This document shows, piece after piece, positions 1-11,212 of a DNA stretch of 64,000 nucleotides. Origin of the DNA: Megamerina dolium. Lineage: Eukaryota > Arthropoda > Insecta > Diptera > Megamerinidae. Under the pieces are notes generated by a model that was not told the origin of the DNA, searched no databases, and was given only the letters and a program-made list of their open reading frames with translations. The stretch spans positions 46,911,140-46,975,139 of the forward strand of contig OY978526.1 in NCBI GenBank assembly GCA_963854835.1, read 5' to 3'. Each line of letters opens with the position of its first letter. The stretch's first letter is position 1. The translations under genes were made by a program, and so were the position numbers.

Positions 1-792
1 TATAGCGTTCCAAAAATGAGGCTTTCAAAGAGAATTGCGTCACCAACACCGTAAAGCATGGAGGAGGATCAGTCATGGTATGGGGTTGTATGGCGGCGAC
101 TGGCGTCGGCAATCTCGTTTTTATTGACTCCACTATGGACAGATTCGGTTACTTGGACATTCTAAAAAACAATATTGCTCCAAGTGTCGAGAAATTAGAC
201 CTCCAGCAAACTGGATCTTCCAACAGGATTATGACCCAAAGCACACGTCCAAAGTTGTGAAGGAATGGCTTCTCTATCGGACCCCAAAAGTGCTTGATCA
301 CCCACCGCAGTCTCCGGATCTTAATCCGATAGAACATTTATGGGAGCATCTGGACAGGCAAATAAGAAAAAGGGTAATTTCATCCAAAGAAGACCTTAAG
401 ATGGCGATAAGGGAAGAATGGAGCCAAATTTCCCCAGATATTACCAAAACTCTTGTCGACTCAATGCCTAGACGGTTAATTGCAGTGCAGAAAGCCAAAG
501 GAAAACAAACTAAATATTGAAATTAAAGAAATTTTGTTTTTGTAGTTTTTATATCATTACTTTCTATCACATGTTTACTTTTTTTTGACGCTTGAAATTC
601 CGTCCTTTTTCAATTGAATTTAATTTTTGTTTTTTATGTGTACCTTATTTTTTCTATTTTTATAGATTTTAACTCTAATAATGTTACTTTTGAATTCCTT
701 ATATTTACTTTTTTGTTTGTGTTAGTTATTTCGTTGTAATAAAGCCTTTAATATGAAAAGCCAAGGTGTTTACTTTTTTTTGACGCTCACAG
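1..792 (+). mobile_element. Tc1-like transposon, right-hand part (cut by window edge)
   Basis: The C-terminal half of a Tc1-type transposase lies at the left edge and is followed by about 270 bp of AT-rich sequence. The block GTTTACTTTTTTTTGACGC occurs near 571 and again near 770, about 200 bp apart, and the second copy leads into CTCACAG followed by TA at 793-794. A terminal repeat containing an internal direct repeat, ending in CAG next to TA, is the IR/DR layout of Tc1-family elements. The left end lies outside the window, so only one terminus is seen. Confidence 0.85.
6..520 (+). pseudogene. Tc1-family transposase, C-terminal fragment, frameshifted
   Basis: The reading frame from about position 6 gives the Tc1 block VKHGGGSVMVWGC and, after a frameshift near 210-257, the block SPDLNPIEHLW, which contains the catalytic Glu of the DDE triad, then the usual C-terminus ending KGKQTKY. 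The catalytic DxDPKH motif is still readable (around 233-246) but sits at the frame change. A TAG in the first in-frame codon position (3-5) is a further possible break. Members of this family cut and paste DNA at TA dinucleotides. This copy is dead and N-terminally incomplete. It is related to, but not the same as, the Tc1 copy at 50578-52228, because the terminal repeats differ. Confidence 0.85.
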
Positions 793-992
<200 letters not shown>

Positions 993-1477
993 CGGAAAGG
1001 TTAGCGTACATTTATTATGTTCAAAGGTACGCGTCGCCCCTCTTAAAACTGCGACTATTCCTAAACTGGAATTTTGTGGTGCCACATTGTTGGGTGAAAT
1101 CATCAAAATGCACATTTCCGATTGCCAATTTCATTGTTCGTCTAATTCTTCGGTAGTACTATCGTGTAGTAACAACTATCGTTTCAACAACTTACAAAGG
1201 GAATGCAATGGCATTACGTACCCACCTCGTACAACACAGCTGATATATTGTCAAAGGGAGCAACAGAATTGGTTAATTCATCATTTCTTAGTCCAAAACA
1301 TTGCAATGAAATTCATTTCCACTTTTTGAATGTTGGTTTTGATTGGAAGTTTATACCACCTCGTTCGCCACATTTTGGCGGATTGTGGGAATCAGTTGTG
1401 AAGATGGCTAAGTACCACCTCTACCGCACTGTTGGCTCTTCTTGGCTTTGATGAGCTGCGCACTGTGGTATGCCAAA

Positions 1478-2210
<733 letters not shown>

Positions 2211-2292
<82 letters not shown>
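2211..2292. repeat. (TA)n microsatellite
   Basis: Pure TA repeat of about 80 bp between the SINE head and the point where the BEL integrase resumes. Confidence 0.95.
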
Positions 2293-2296
<4 letters not shown>

Positions 2297-2589
2297 AATA
2301 AATTCTCATCTTCTTGTTCCGCTTTCAAAAAATCCAGATGACCTTGACGTCTTGACTCCTGGTAATTTCCTCATTGGCGGTCTATTTACAACACATATCG
2401 AACCAGACCTTTCATCACTTAACTACAATCAGCTTGACCGTTGGCAGCATGTCACATACCTAGTAAGTTTTTTGGAGGCGATGGAGTAAGCAGTATCTTA
2501 TTCTTCTACAACAACGTGGAAAGTGGCGCGCTCCTCAGTCCAGCATTCAAATCAATGATATCGTATGAATCAAGGACGAATCTCTTTTT

Positions 2590-3330
2590 TCTGCAATCTT
2601 CTGTCTAGAATAACCACAGTTGATACTTAGATTAATATGGTAGTCGGAAATAATATGGCAAAAAATCAGCGTGCCACGCCCACTTCTTATTCGGGCTCCC
2701 ATACGAAGTCCAGGGAATTACATAATTTTAAGCGCCATAACTTACAAACTATTCAGCATGGAACAACGGGATTTAAGGTGTGGATTAGTATTGTAGCAGC
2801 AACTAGACTCACAGGACTAACTTCGGCAATCTTTTGTCTAGAACAACCATAATTGACACTTAGATTAATATCGTATTCGTAAATAATGTGGCATGAAACC
2901 AGCATGCCACGCCCACTTCCTAATGGGGCTACCATACAAAGGATCGAAAATTTAATAAAATTTAAACCGCTATAACTTACGATCTATTCAGCGTTACACA
3001 ACCAAATTTAAGGTGTGCCTTAATATTGCAAAGTTAATTATATTTACAAGAAAGAGGTAAGCCATGCACACTTTTTATATAACTCCCATACTAAGCCTCG
3101 AAGTTATCGTATAAACTTCCTTTAAATTATCCCCTTTAAAACCCCCATAACTTACAAAATATGATACTTCGTCAAAGTCAACCATATTTCGGGTGTAGAT
3201 TAGTATTATATGCAAAAGTTGTTTCTCAAAAAACTGGTGAGCCACGCCTATTTCTTAATGTAGCTCCCATACGAAGTAGTGGAAATAAAGGAAAAAGATG
3301 GATATTCGAGCAAACTTTTAATATATATCT
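2590..3330. repeat. Degenerate tandem repeat, about 160-230 bp units, four copies
   Basis: The phrases GCCACGCCCACTTCTTA (2672), a close variant at 2905, a decayed one at 3061 and GCCACGCCTATTTCTTAATG (3241) recur. Each is followed by a CTCCCATACGAAGT-like phrase, a CATAACTTACAAA-like phrase and GGTGTGGATTAGTAT. Spacings are about 233, 156 and 180 bp. The same family is found at about 22900-23900. No protein or RNA gene is recognisable in it, and it abuts the end of the BEL relic. It is best regarded as a dispersed satellite-like repeat whose source element is unknown. Confidence 0.7.
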
Positions 3331-4081
3331 TCATAAGCAGGGTATAATTTGGCGGCCCCAGCCGACTGTAAGGTAATTTTTGTTGAGGCACTGGTTTAGC
3401 TATCAAAAAATTGATAGTTAATACATCATGTTTTTTTATGAATGCTATGAATACAGACTTACTATTCTCACGGAGTTCTAAATTTTTTTACACTTTTAAG
3501 CGCCATTATTTCACCTGCTCTGTGAATGAATATTACAATGGAAAATAATCCCGCAAGAAATGTGAAAATTATTTCTACTATTTTATATAGTCCCCCGCTA
3601 CTCCAAGTACTGCTACGATTCTTTCGATGATTTCGCTATATCCCTTTTTTTAGCACAAAAGATTGTTTATGTTGCAGTGCTTGACTTTTGGATCAACACT
3701 TTGCAAACGAGCCTGCAAAAATTTTGTTTTATACTGGAATATGAGGACTGTAGTATACAGAATAGACGCATTGGCACTTTCTTAAGTAACTTCTGCTTCG
3801 TCACTATGTTTTCGGAAACTTCACATTGATGCAATTCTCGAAATTGTCTTCTTTCAATGCAATTTACAATAATTTTCAGAGAAAATACTAAATAATTTGT
3901 TTTTTATGGAAGGCATAGATGTTGGTCTGTAGGAGTTAAGTTCATTTGATTTGACTTATTTTAGAACTTGGTTATTTATGCCAATTTTAAGCACAGGCAG
4001 ACGATAACATGCAATGATAATGTATGCCATTATAGCCACTGCTTTTCGCTAAAGATCTTTCAAGAATATCGGCTGAATTTC
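3331..4081. other. No gene recognised
   Basis: Low-complexity AT-rich sequence with short broken reading frames only. No conserved protein motif, repeat or RNA signature was recognised. Confidence 0.6.
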
Positions 4082-4282
4082 CCTTCTCTTCCATTACTAT
4101 TGTGAGTATTAAATTTTGGACAGCCAATATTAGAAGATACCGCTTTCGTACCCTTGTGGCATCACTTTTTTTTGCTTTGTCACAGAGCTATTTTAGAAAC
4201 TTTTTCATCGCAAGTTGTTACTGACGGAAGAATTGACAATTGCTTGCCGACAGGTGGGTACAGTTCGAAGGAAAAATCTTTG
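4082..4282 (-). mobile_element. tRNA-derived SINE body, partial copy
   Basis: The sequence from CTTCTCTTCCATTAC to GGTGGGTACAGTTCGAAGG is alignable to the body of the complete SINE at 47578-47942 in the same (minus) orientation. The tRNA-like head is missing. Only about 34 bp separates it from a plus-strand copy, making an inverted pair. Confidence 0.75.
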
Positions 4283-4315
4283 TTCTGTAATTCCAACTAT
4301 GTTACCCCTATTATT

Positions 4316-4650
4316 GTTCGCCTTCTGATCTGTAGGTCGTGGTTCAATACCCGGCTGATGCATAACAAATTTAATATCGAAAAGATTTTTCTTTCGAACG
4401 GTACCCACCTGTCGACAAGCAAGTGGCAATTCTTCCGACAGTAACAACTTGCCATGAACAAGCTTCTAAAAAGAACTCTGTGACAAAGCTCAGAAAAAGT
4501 GATGTCACAAGTGTTCTGCCGTTCGGAACCGGCTAAAATGAGTAGGTCCATTCTAATACTGTCCAAAATTTAAGACGCACAGCAGTAATGGAAGAGAAGC
4601 TCGGCCAATGAGCCCTTTGGGGCTTTAAGTGCCACATATTTATTTTTTTA
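4316..4650 (+). mobile_element. tRNA-derived SINE, plus-strand copy lacking the A-box
   Basis: It begins inside the tRNA-like head at TTCGCCTTCTGATCTG and keeps the B-box (GGTTCAATACC, one change from consensus). It then runs through the full body to GGGGCTTTAAGTGCCACATA and a TATTTATTTTTTTATTTT tail. The body matches the copy at 47578-47942. The missing A-box side coincides with the junction to the opposed copy at 4082-4282. Confidence 0.8.
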
Positions 4651-4692
4651 TTTTGTAGTTCAAACTAGAGAGATAATTTTACGAAAATTATA

Positions 4693-5230
4693 TTAGGTGT
4701 AGTAAAAGGAAATCCATTATTTTTGCATTAAATTGGAGGTTTTATTTATTTAAATGGTTCCAAACGATTTTTTGTGCAATGTTTAGCTCCTGGGCAATAG
4801 AAACAGTGCTTACATGACGGTCAGACTCGACGATTTCCATTATTTTATCGATATTTTCGACAGAGCGCGGTGCATCTTCGACATCAAAATTACCGGAATG
4901 GAATCGACGAAACCAACATTGCACGTGATTGGCTGTTACAGTATCAGGACCATAAACACTATTCACATTTTCAGCCGTCTGGCTTGCGTTTTCGCCTTTA
5001 TTGAAGAAAAACTGCAAAATATGGCGTATTTTCTCTTTACTGGTGTCCATCTTTGACGCGTGCTCAAATAATACTGAGTCAAACAATCACAAAACTAAAA
5101 AGCTTATTTAGTACGAAATCCTATCTTTCTAACGTCATCTAGCGTAACCCGATCGCACCTATACAATGCGAGATACAGATTACTAAAGCTATCTATTGGA
5201 AAAGTAGTGATTTTCTTTTACTACACCTAA
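4693..5230 (-). mobile_element. Mariner deletion derivative (538 bp) with both terminal repeats
   Basis: Both ends read inward TTAGGTGTAGTAAAAG, and each end is flanked by TA (4691-4692 and 5231-5232), as expected for a mariner insertion. The interior holds only the 5' part of a mariner transposase on the minus strand, joined directly to the right-hand noncoding end. Full mariners are about 1.3 kb, so about 750 bp including the whole catalytic domain has been lost. Confidence 0.9.
4742..5086 (-). pseudogene. Mariner transposase N-terminal DNA-binding region only
   Basis: This 114-codon ORF carries the paired helix-turn-helix region of mariner transposases. The first HTH includes ILQFFFNKGENASQTAENV and the block CWFRRFHSGNFDVEDAPR follows. 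The second HTH (VSTVSIAQELNIAQKIVWNH) stops three residues later at HLNK. The usual Gly-Arg-Pro linker after DAPRS is missing, and no DD34D catalytic domain is present. The start at 5086 gives ten extra residues before MDTSKEKIRH, where the family normally starts. The product could bind terminal repeats but cannot cut DNA. Whether it is expressed is unknown. Confidence 0.8.
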
Positions 5231-6650
5231 TATGACAAAACAAAAAATTGACGTGTATCGCATGCATGGGTTAGGAACCCTAGTGTAATTCTATTTCGTC
5301 CCGCTAATTTTCGTTCTTATTCTCTCTTTCTCTCTCTCCCGTACTCTTTTTTCTTTTAATTTTATCTCTTCACTTTCTGTTTATATAATCTTTTTGTTCA
5401 TATAAACTCCGTATGAAAAAGTGCTCATTTCTCTAAACATTAAATTAAAAATTATAAACGAAGAAAAAAAACCCAATTTATCCAACAGTGCGAGACATAT
5501 CTCGACTCCCGATAATTATATTAAATAGATTTAAATCTAAACGATAATTTATATTAAGTCCCTAAACATTAAATTAATATATCGTATAAATATATAAAAG
5601 TGAAAAAGAAGTGTCCGTGTTTGTGGCCAACAACGACGGCCAAAATCACTGTCATCAACACCTCTGCCGCCAACTCAACCTGCAGGCAAGTGCACCACAT
5701 TGATCGAACCCACTGGCTCCCCGCTGAACCACTGAAGGTGATTATTTGTGTATTGTAAAATTGCAGCATAGTTTTAGGCATTCTATTTAATATTCGTACA
5801 TATAGTATAAGCAAAGGTATTGTTATTCAATAACCAATCTGAAAGTATGCTCTTTATCTTTGTGCATATGTTAAGTGTCGATTTTTGAAGAAAATACAGT
5901 TTTGGTCTCCAAGTTTCGAATCGCGTTTTTGTCCAAGGGTCGAAAAAGTCGAAATTTGTTACGTGCTAAAAGCCAAAAGTGTGTACTATTTTTTCTTCTA
6001 ATCTGAAATCTAACATTATTATATTTTTCTTACGTGAAATTTATAATTTTAAGTCACTCTCAATTAAGTCTTATGTACTAAAAATAGTGTGATCTGTATC
6101 GTTCAACAAGAGTAAGCAACAAATAACTGTATTTAGAAATATGTATAGTTGCAGTGAATTTCTTTTCTCATGCCTCAAAATGAAACTTGTCTTTGTTGAG
6201 CAGTTCCACGACTGCGGGGAGATTTCTTTCAAATTATGTTTGGAATTTGTTTAAGTTTGAAAATTCACTGTCATATAATATCACACATATCAATATCGAT
6301 TACTCTAAATTGTTATATGCTAATGAGGTAACCAGAGCTGTAAAAGAATTGAATCACTACGGAAATCACTCACCCTTAATTCATTTAAATGCTGCATCAG
6401 TGAGACAGCACTCTTTGGCTTCGATTTCTTAAAGAATGACAGGCGAACCATTCATCATTCTCAAAAGCTTAAAATTATCACATTTTCCCAATCAGCAAAG
6501 AGTGGAAATTGAAAAATCTCAATCCCATTCTTGCAAGGCTTAAAAATATGATGAATTCATTCAATATTATAATTCTTTTATACTTTGAAATACTAGTAAT
6601 ATGATCTTATTTACTACCATAAAAATCATAGCTGCTTTGGCACAAAACCC
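5231..6650. other. No gene recognised
   Basis: AT-rich DNA. A phrase CTAAACATTAAATTAA occurs near 5435 and again near 5562, and moderately GC-rich sequence at 5615-5740 (hinting at a retroelement leader) has no supporting terminal repeat. No protein domain is recognisable on either strand. Confidence 0.5.
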
Positions 6651-6654
6651 ATGG

Positions 6655-6880
6655 TATTATTATGAAGGCAGAGCAAATACAAAAAAATCCTATTGGCTGC
6701 GCGGTATAATGTCAGAGACTGGCTTGTTATAGTGTCAATGTAGTGTGTTTTTGTTTCCTTTTCAACTTCTTCTACTTCTTTCCCCATGTGTTTGTTGTTG
6801 TTTTATTTACTTTCTCTCCTTCATTCATGAGAACTCTCCCCAATGTCTCTACCTTGTGTTATACCATGACAAAACCAATC
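6655..6880 (+). repeat. Unknown dispersed repeat, copy 1
   Basis: A TATAATGTCAGAGACTGGCT-like phrase is followed by GTGTCAA, a pyrimidine-rich TTCTACTTCTTTCCCCATG stretch, TTTGTTGTTGTTTTATTT and GAGAACTCTC. The same order of phrases occurs at 9110-9330 and, reversed, at 9955-10150. No ends or coding capacity were identified. Confidence 0.6.
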
Positions 6881-8321
6881 AGCTGTTATTATTCAAATAA
6901 ATAAATATTGTTACTTGCACAGTACCCTGCAGTTTTGTATTGCATATGCATCAACGCACAAGAATTCCTCCTCTTTTCTTGTAGTAGTCTGTCGAATCGA
7001 GCTGATCATTTTATATAAAATTTCATACAAATATGACACGCCTAATTTTTGAGCGAACCATTTCAATTACAGAAAAAAATTTGTCATATAAAATAGCGTA
7101 CTGTACTTCTAGTGACGACTTTAACATTGATGTCTCTAACGCAGACTTTTCTAAAATAGGACTATCAAACCAAATATCGGATAGTTCATCCCATTCTCAC
7201 AATCAATTAAATATTTACCTTCTTTTGAACACATTTTTCAATTTATCTCACAAGATTCACGTTTGAAAAGAAATTAACGGATCATTATATATCTACGCAT
7301 TGTACCTAAATATGCGTATATATTACGGATAAATTCTTGAAGGAGATCAAACTACCAGGAACATTCATGCTAGTGTTTACTTCTCAATTTATTAAAAAGA
7401 TTACGAAAAAACAATCAAAAAAATTGTAATACGAAATAAAACTTCTATAATTTTTGCATTTAATACTTTCTTTATATTTAATATAAGCCAATGGCAACCC
7501 AGAAATGAAAGATCCAAAACCATACAGATATTTTGTAAACAACAAAACGCGAAAAAGAATAAAGGCTGTCAGCTTGCTACTGAATGGATATCGCCACTCC
7601 CATTCTTTTTAGGCTGCAGCCATCTGCTGCTGCATTCATCAAGATTTCAATTCTGTGTGAATTCTTTGGGTTTTTCCAATTCATGAATTGAAAACTAATA
7701 GAACTCATTTATTTTTATCAGCCTAAAGACTTCACATACTGAATGCTAGAAAAAAAGATTTCAGCTTTTCAAAATTTAAACAAAAGAATTAAAAGTGAAA
7801 ATGACAACACTTTTACAACTCTGGAGGTAACAAACTCTAAAAGTGGCTTTCACATAAAATTGCAATGTACATTTACACTTATTTTGAAATCAGCGGAAGT
7901 ACACTGTGCATACATAAGTATATGATTTTATTATTTACAATTACAAAAGTGAGCCACAAGAAAACATTTTCTTTGTTACGAAGTTACCAGAATACAGTTC
8001 ATAAATTTAAGATAAAAGTTTTTTATACCAATTTTTAGGGATAGGGAATCACATTTACAATTGACAATGAACAACCTCTAAAAACTTCGTTATTTTGAGT
8101 CAGTCCTATTCCTATTGGGGAATGAGAATCACATGTAAACAAAAAATTGTAATCCTAAATTTTTTCATTTGAAGGAGTTTTCAAACGGTTTGATAGCGAA
8201 TGACTTTATTGAGATTTGATTTTATGGATCTCATAAAAAAAATCAAGCACCAATGTTATGTCACAGCGACCTCTAACCCTCTTTGATGAGCACAATCTTC
8301 TAATTCTATCACTCTTGGGTG
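6881..8321. other. No gene recognised
   Basis: AT-rich sequence with reading frames of at most about 80 codons and no recognisable motif. Nothing else is seen here. Confidence 0.5.
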
Positions 8322-9101
8322 CGTATTTCTCTTCCAGTACTGTTGTGCGTGTTTAATTTTGGACAATATTGGAATGGGTCCACTTAGTTTAGCCGGTTTA
8401 GAAAGGCAAAACCCTTATGCGTTTTCATGACAAACTGTTACTCCGAAAAAGTTACCAATTGCGAAAAAAATATAATCTCTTCGATATTAAAGTTGAGATT
8501 CAGCTGCGGATTGCACCCACAACCCACAGATAAATAGGTTAATAGCCTAGACAGACGGCAGCCTAATTCCGGATTACCGGCGCACTTAATCCGCATAAAA
8601 TAATAACCTGACAGACGGCAGTATTGCGGATTAACTAAACGGCTGATTGCTGTTTATTAGGTCTGCTCACTTACATTACTAACACTATCAATTTCTGTCA
8701 TCTGTCACTCTCGATATGAGAAAATCTACAAGAAGTACGTGAACTGAAAACTATTAGAAACTTGTAAATTGACATTCACAGTTCTTAATTGACAGCTGGA
8801 TTTATTTGTTCGCCAACGCTTTTCATGTTGAAAACTGTTAACAATTGTTGAAAGTTTTTTATAAGCGAACACACCTAATTTTTTGTAAAATGGATCGAGA
8901 AAAATTCACAATAGACAATTTTCAGCGGTGTTGCCAGCGCAAATTGACCTAATCCTCTTTTATTTTGAGAATTAACTCGTAGAGTTTATGCGGATTAGCT
9001 GCAGTTAATGCCCGAGTTAATTCGAATTAACTCGGTAATCCGGAATTAGGCTGCCGTCTGTCTAGGCTATAACGCATTAACCACTGAGCTACGGCACTCA
9101 A
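8322..9101 (-). mobile_element. tRNA-derived SINE, old copy split by a MITE
   Basis: The left part (8322-8542) matches the SINE body on the minus strand, including TTTAATTTTGGACAATATTG and AGTTTAGCCGGTTTAG. The right part (9070-9101) matches the A-box end (ATTAACCACTGAGCTACGGC). The 527 bp between them are a MITE. Divergence from the copy at 47578 is clearly higher than for the copy at 4316, so this is an older insertion. Confidence 0.75.
8543..9069. mobile_element. Harbinger-like MITE, 527 bp, TAA target duplication
   Basis: Both ends read inward TAGCCTAGACAGACGGCAG, and the inverted similarity continues for more than 30 bp. The element is flanked by TAA on each side (8540-8542, 9070-9072). 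A 3-bp TAA/TTA duplication is the signature of PIF/Harbinger transposition. Further copies with the same ends are at 29740-30755 and 30272-30732. No coding capacity. A sub-module at 8657-8878 has its own weak inverted ends (TTAGGTCTGCTC...). Confidence 0.85.
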
Positions 9102-9109
9102 GGTATATT

Positions 9110-9330
9110 AATAGATGTAGAACTTGGCTGCGCCATATAATGTTAAAAATTTGCTTCTTATTGTGTCAAACTAGCGTGATTCTTGTTTTCCTCTCTACTT
9201 CTGTTTATTCCTTTTCTACTACTTCTTCTTCTTTTCCCATGCGTTTGTTGTTGTTTTATTTATTTTTTCTGCATTCGTGAGAACTCTCTTTAATGGCTGT
9301 ACCTTGTATTATTAAACCATGTACTGCACC
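9110..9330 (+). repeat. Unknown dispersed repeat, copy 2
   Basis: It shares with 6655-6880 the order GGCTGCGC, TATAATGT, GTGTCAAACTAGCGTG, pyrimidine-rich tract, CCCATGCGTTTGTTGTTG and GAGAACTCTC. It lies directly beside the head of the split SINE. Confidence 0.6.
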
Positions 9331-10870
9331 CATATTTTAGAAGGCAAACATAGTATATTCTAATGTATCAGTCAATTTTAAAATCATAAAAAAAAATCAA
9401 ATAGAAATTTGCACATCAATAATAATATTGTTATTAAAATTTAAAATAGACAACAAACTAATCTTTTACTGATAAGACCTCTGACCTCACCACAGGTCGC
9501 GCTGATAACGAAACGACGGTATATTTATTAAGTGGAATGCTTGCAATTTATAGATATCAATACAATACAATCGCAATACACATACGCACCACATTGGTTT
9601 TATCCAAATCAACAAGTGGTCTAGAATAACGAATTGTTATTGTAGTTGTTGTACCATAAACCCCACGTGCGAGCATGTAATTTAGTGAAATCATATTACT
9701 TTTAAATATTTATAAGCTAAATATTTATACTCAATACGTTTGGAATCAATATAGTCAAATCAAAGTAAGCAAAATAGTGATATTAGAAGCATTTTAATCC
9801 TAATCGGCGGTAATACTTACTTAAAATAAGATTTATTTAACGATTCTATTACGATCAATTCCCACTTCCACAAATGTATCTAGCAAACTAAAATTTTTAT
9901 AGCAAGAAAGATCATTTTTGAGAGAAATCAATCGCTGGTGCCCTCACCGATAACCCAAGGCTTCTTTATAAAGGTAGAGCAATAAGAGAGTGTACTCGCG
10001 AATGAAGAAGAGGAAATAAACAAATCAACAACTAAGATATAGGGAAATAAAAAGAAGAAATAATAAAGAAAACAACAACACACGAGTTTGACACTTTAAG
10101 AGCAGCTTCTGATATTATAAGGGGAGCGAAGTGAATGTCTTTTCGATTGCTATACCTTTATTAAAACTTCCCAATAGCCGATAATGAAACAATCAGAGTG
10201 TAATTAAGAAAGTGATGGGAATATTGTCATATGTGCCTGCTAAAGCCTATTGGCAGTTACTTTTTTTCTACATTTTTCATAATCATTTTAATGCATTTGG
10301 ACTTAACGACTAGCATTAATGTTGTATTTTGCATTGGAGTGAGCAAACAATGTACTTGTGTCAAAAACAAGTGGCTAGTGTAAAAATATACTTTAAAAAT
10401 GTAGTTCAGTTTACATTTTACAGATCCTAGCGACTTTTTTTGACGCTTTACGCTTCTTGTTTGTCAAAAGTCGAAAAATGTAAAGAAATCATATTGGCTG
10501 GGTGTGGGTTTTTTTGGTTAGTTGATGTATGTAATGTTGTTTGTACCCAGTGCTACTGATTTTATAAACAAAGTCGTAAGCATATCCAAAATAAAGTATT
10601 CGTAAGGGACAAAATAAGCACCTCCCATCATATCTTCCAAAGATAAATTAAGCGGAATACACATTTAAAGATAATCTTCACAAATCACATACTGCAATTG
10701 TAACGAACAAGAACTTCCTTCCAAATATACTTTAGTTTGTGAGGCTCTCGGAAGGCAGATATTTTATTTTATATTTTGATTACCAGTGATTGTATTTTTC
10801 GAGAAGATGCCATACATAATTAGCAAGAGTAACGGTAAATGCCATTAGTAAACTTTTCAATTGGAGATGT
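9331..10870. other. No gene recognised apart from a reversed unknown-repeat copy
   Basis: The reverse complement of about 9955-10150 is the third copy of the unknown repeat (CAAACTCGTGTGTTGTTG and CGCGAGTACACTCTC are its recognisable phrases). The rest is AT-rich sequence without motifs. Confidence 0.5.
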
Positions 10871-11212
10871 ATGTCTATAAACTATACAAAGAGCAAACTT
10901 TTGTCAAAAAAAATAATTGTGCAAAAAAGTGTAAAATACCTACGCGAACGAAAAATAATATATTACATACAGGAAAGAGTTGTGGCCAAAATTGAAATAA
11001 AAGAAGATGAATTATATATGGTAAGTTATGTTCAATTAATATAAAAAATAAGTTTTTAAGTACACTAATATTTGTAACAGAAGAAGGGAAGAATATTCTC
11101 TAAATTTTTCACTGCTTTCCATTTGTACGTTACGCCTGCCTTACAGATCAACCTAAATATACGCACGCATTGTGGCGATCCTGTAAACAGTGCGTATACC
11201 CCCGACGTGTAG
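10871..11212 (+). other. Possible two-exon small ORF (weak candidate)
   Basis: An ATG at 10871 opens 50 codons, including AKIEIKEDELYM, that end exactly at GTAAGT (11021). A 60-bp segment follows with an internal CTAAT branch-point-like sequence and ends in TTTGTAACAG (11080). Joining 11020 to 11081 keeps the frame open for 44 more codons to a TAG near 11212. The donor, 60-bp size, branch point and acceptor all look like a typical fly intron. The second half overlaps BEL gag-derived sequence from about 11130, so the natural 3' end is probably lost. No family is recognised, and chance is quite possible in AT-rich DNA. Confidence 0.2.

Noticed and set aside
4154..4566. Several 80-96 codon ORFs
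   Set aside because: They are shadows of SINE sequence; the same peptides appear at 47657-47960.
5400..5760. LTR and primer-binding-like sequence (TGGCTCCCCGCTGAACC)
   Set aside because: No second LTR, polypurine tract or coding sequence supports a retroelement here.
10430..10450. TTTTTTTGACGCT resembling the first Tc1 terminal repeat
   Set aside because: Only about 13 bases match and no transposon sequence or partner end is nearby.
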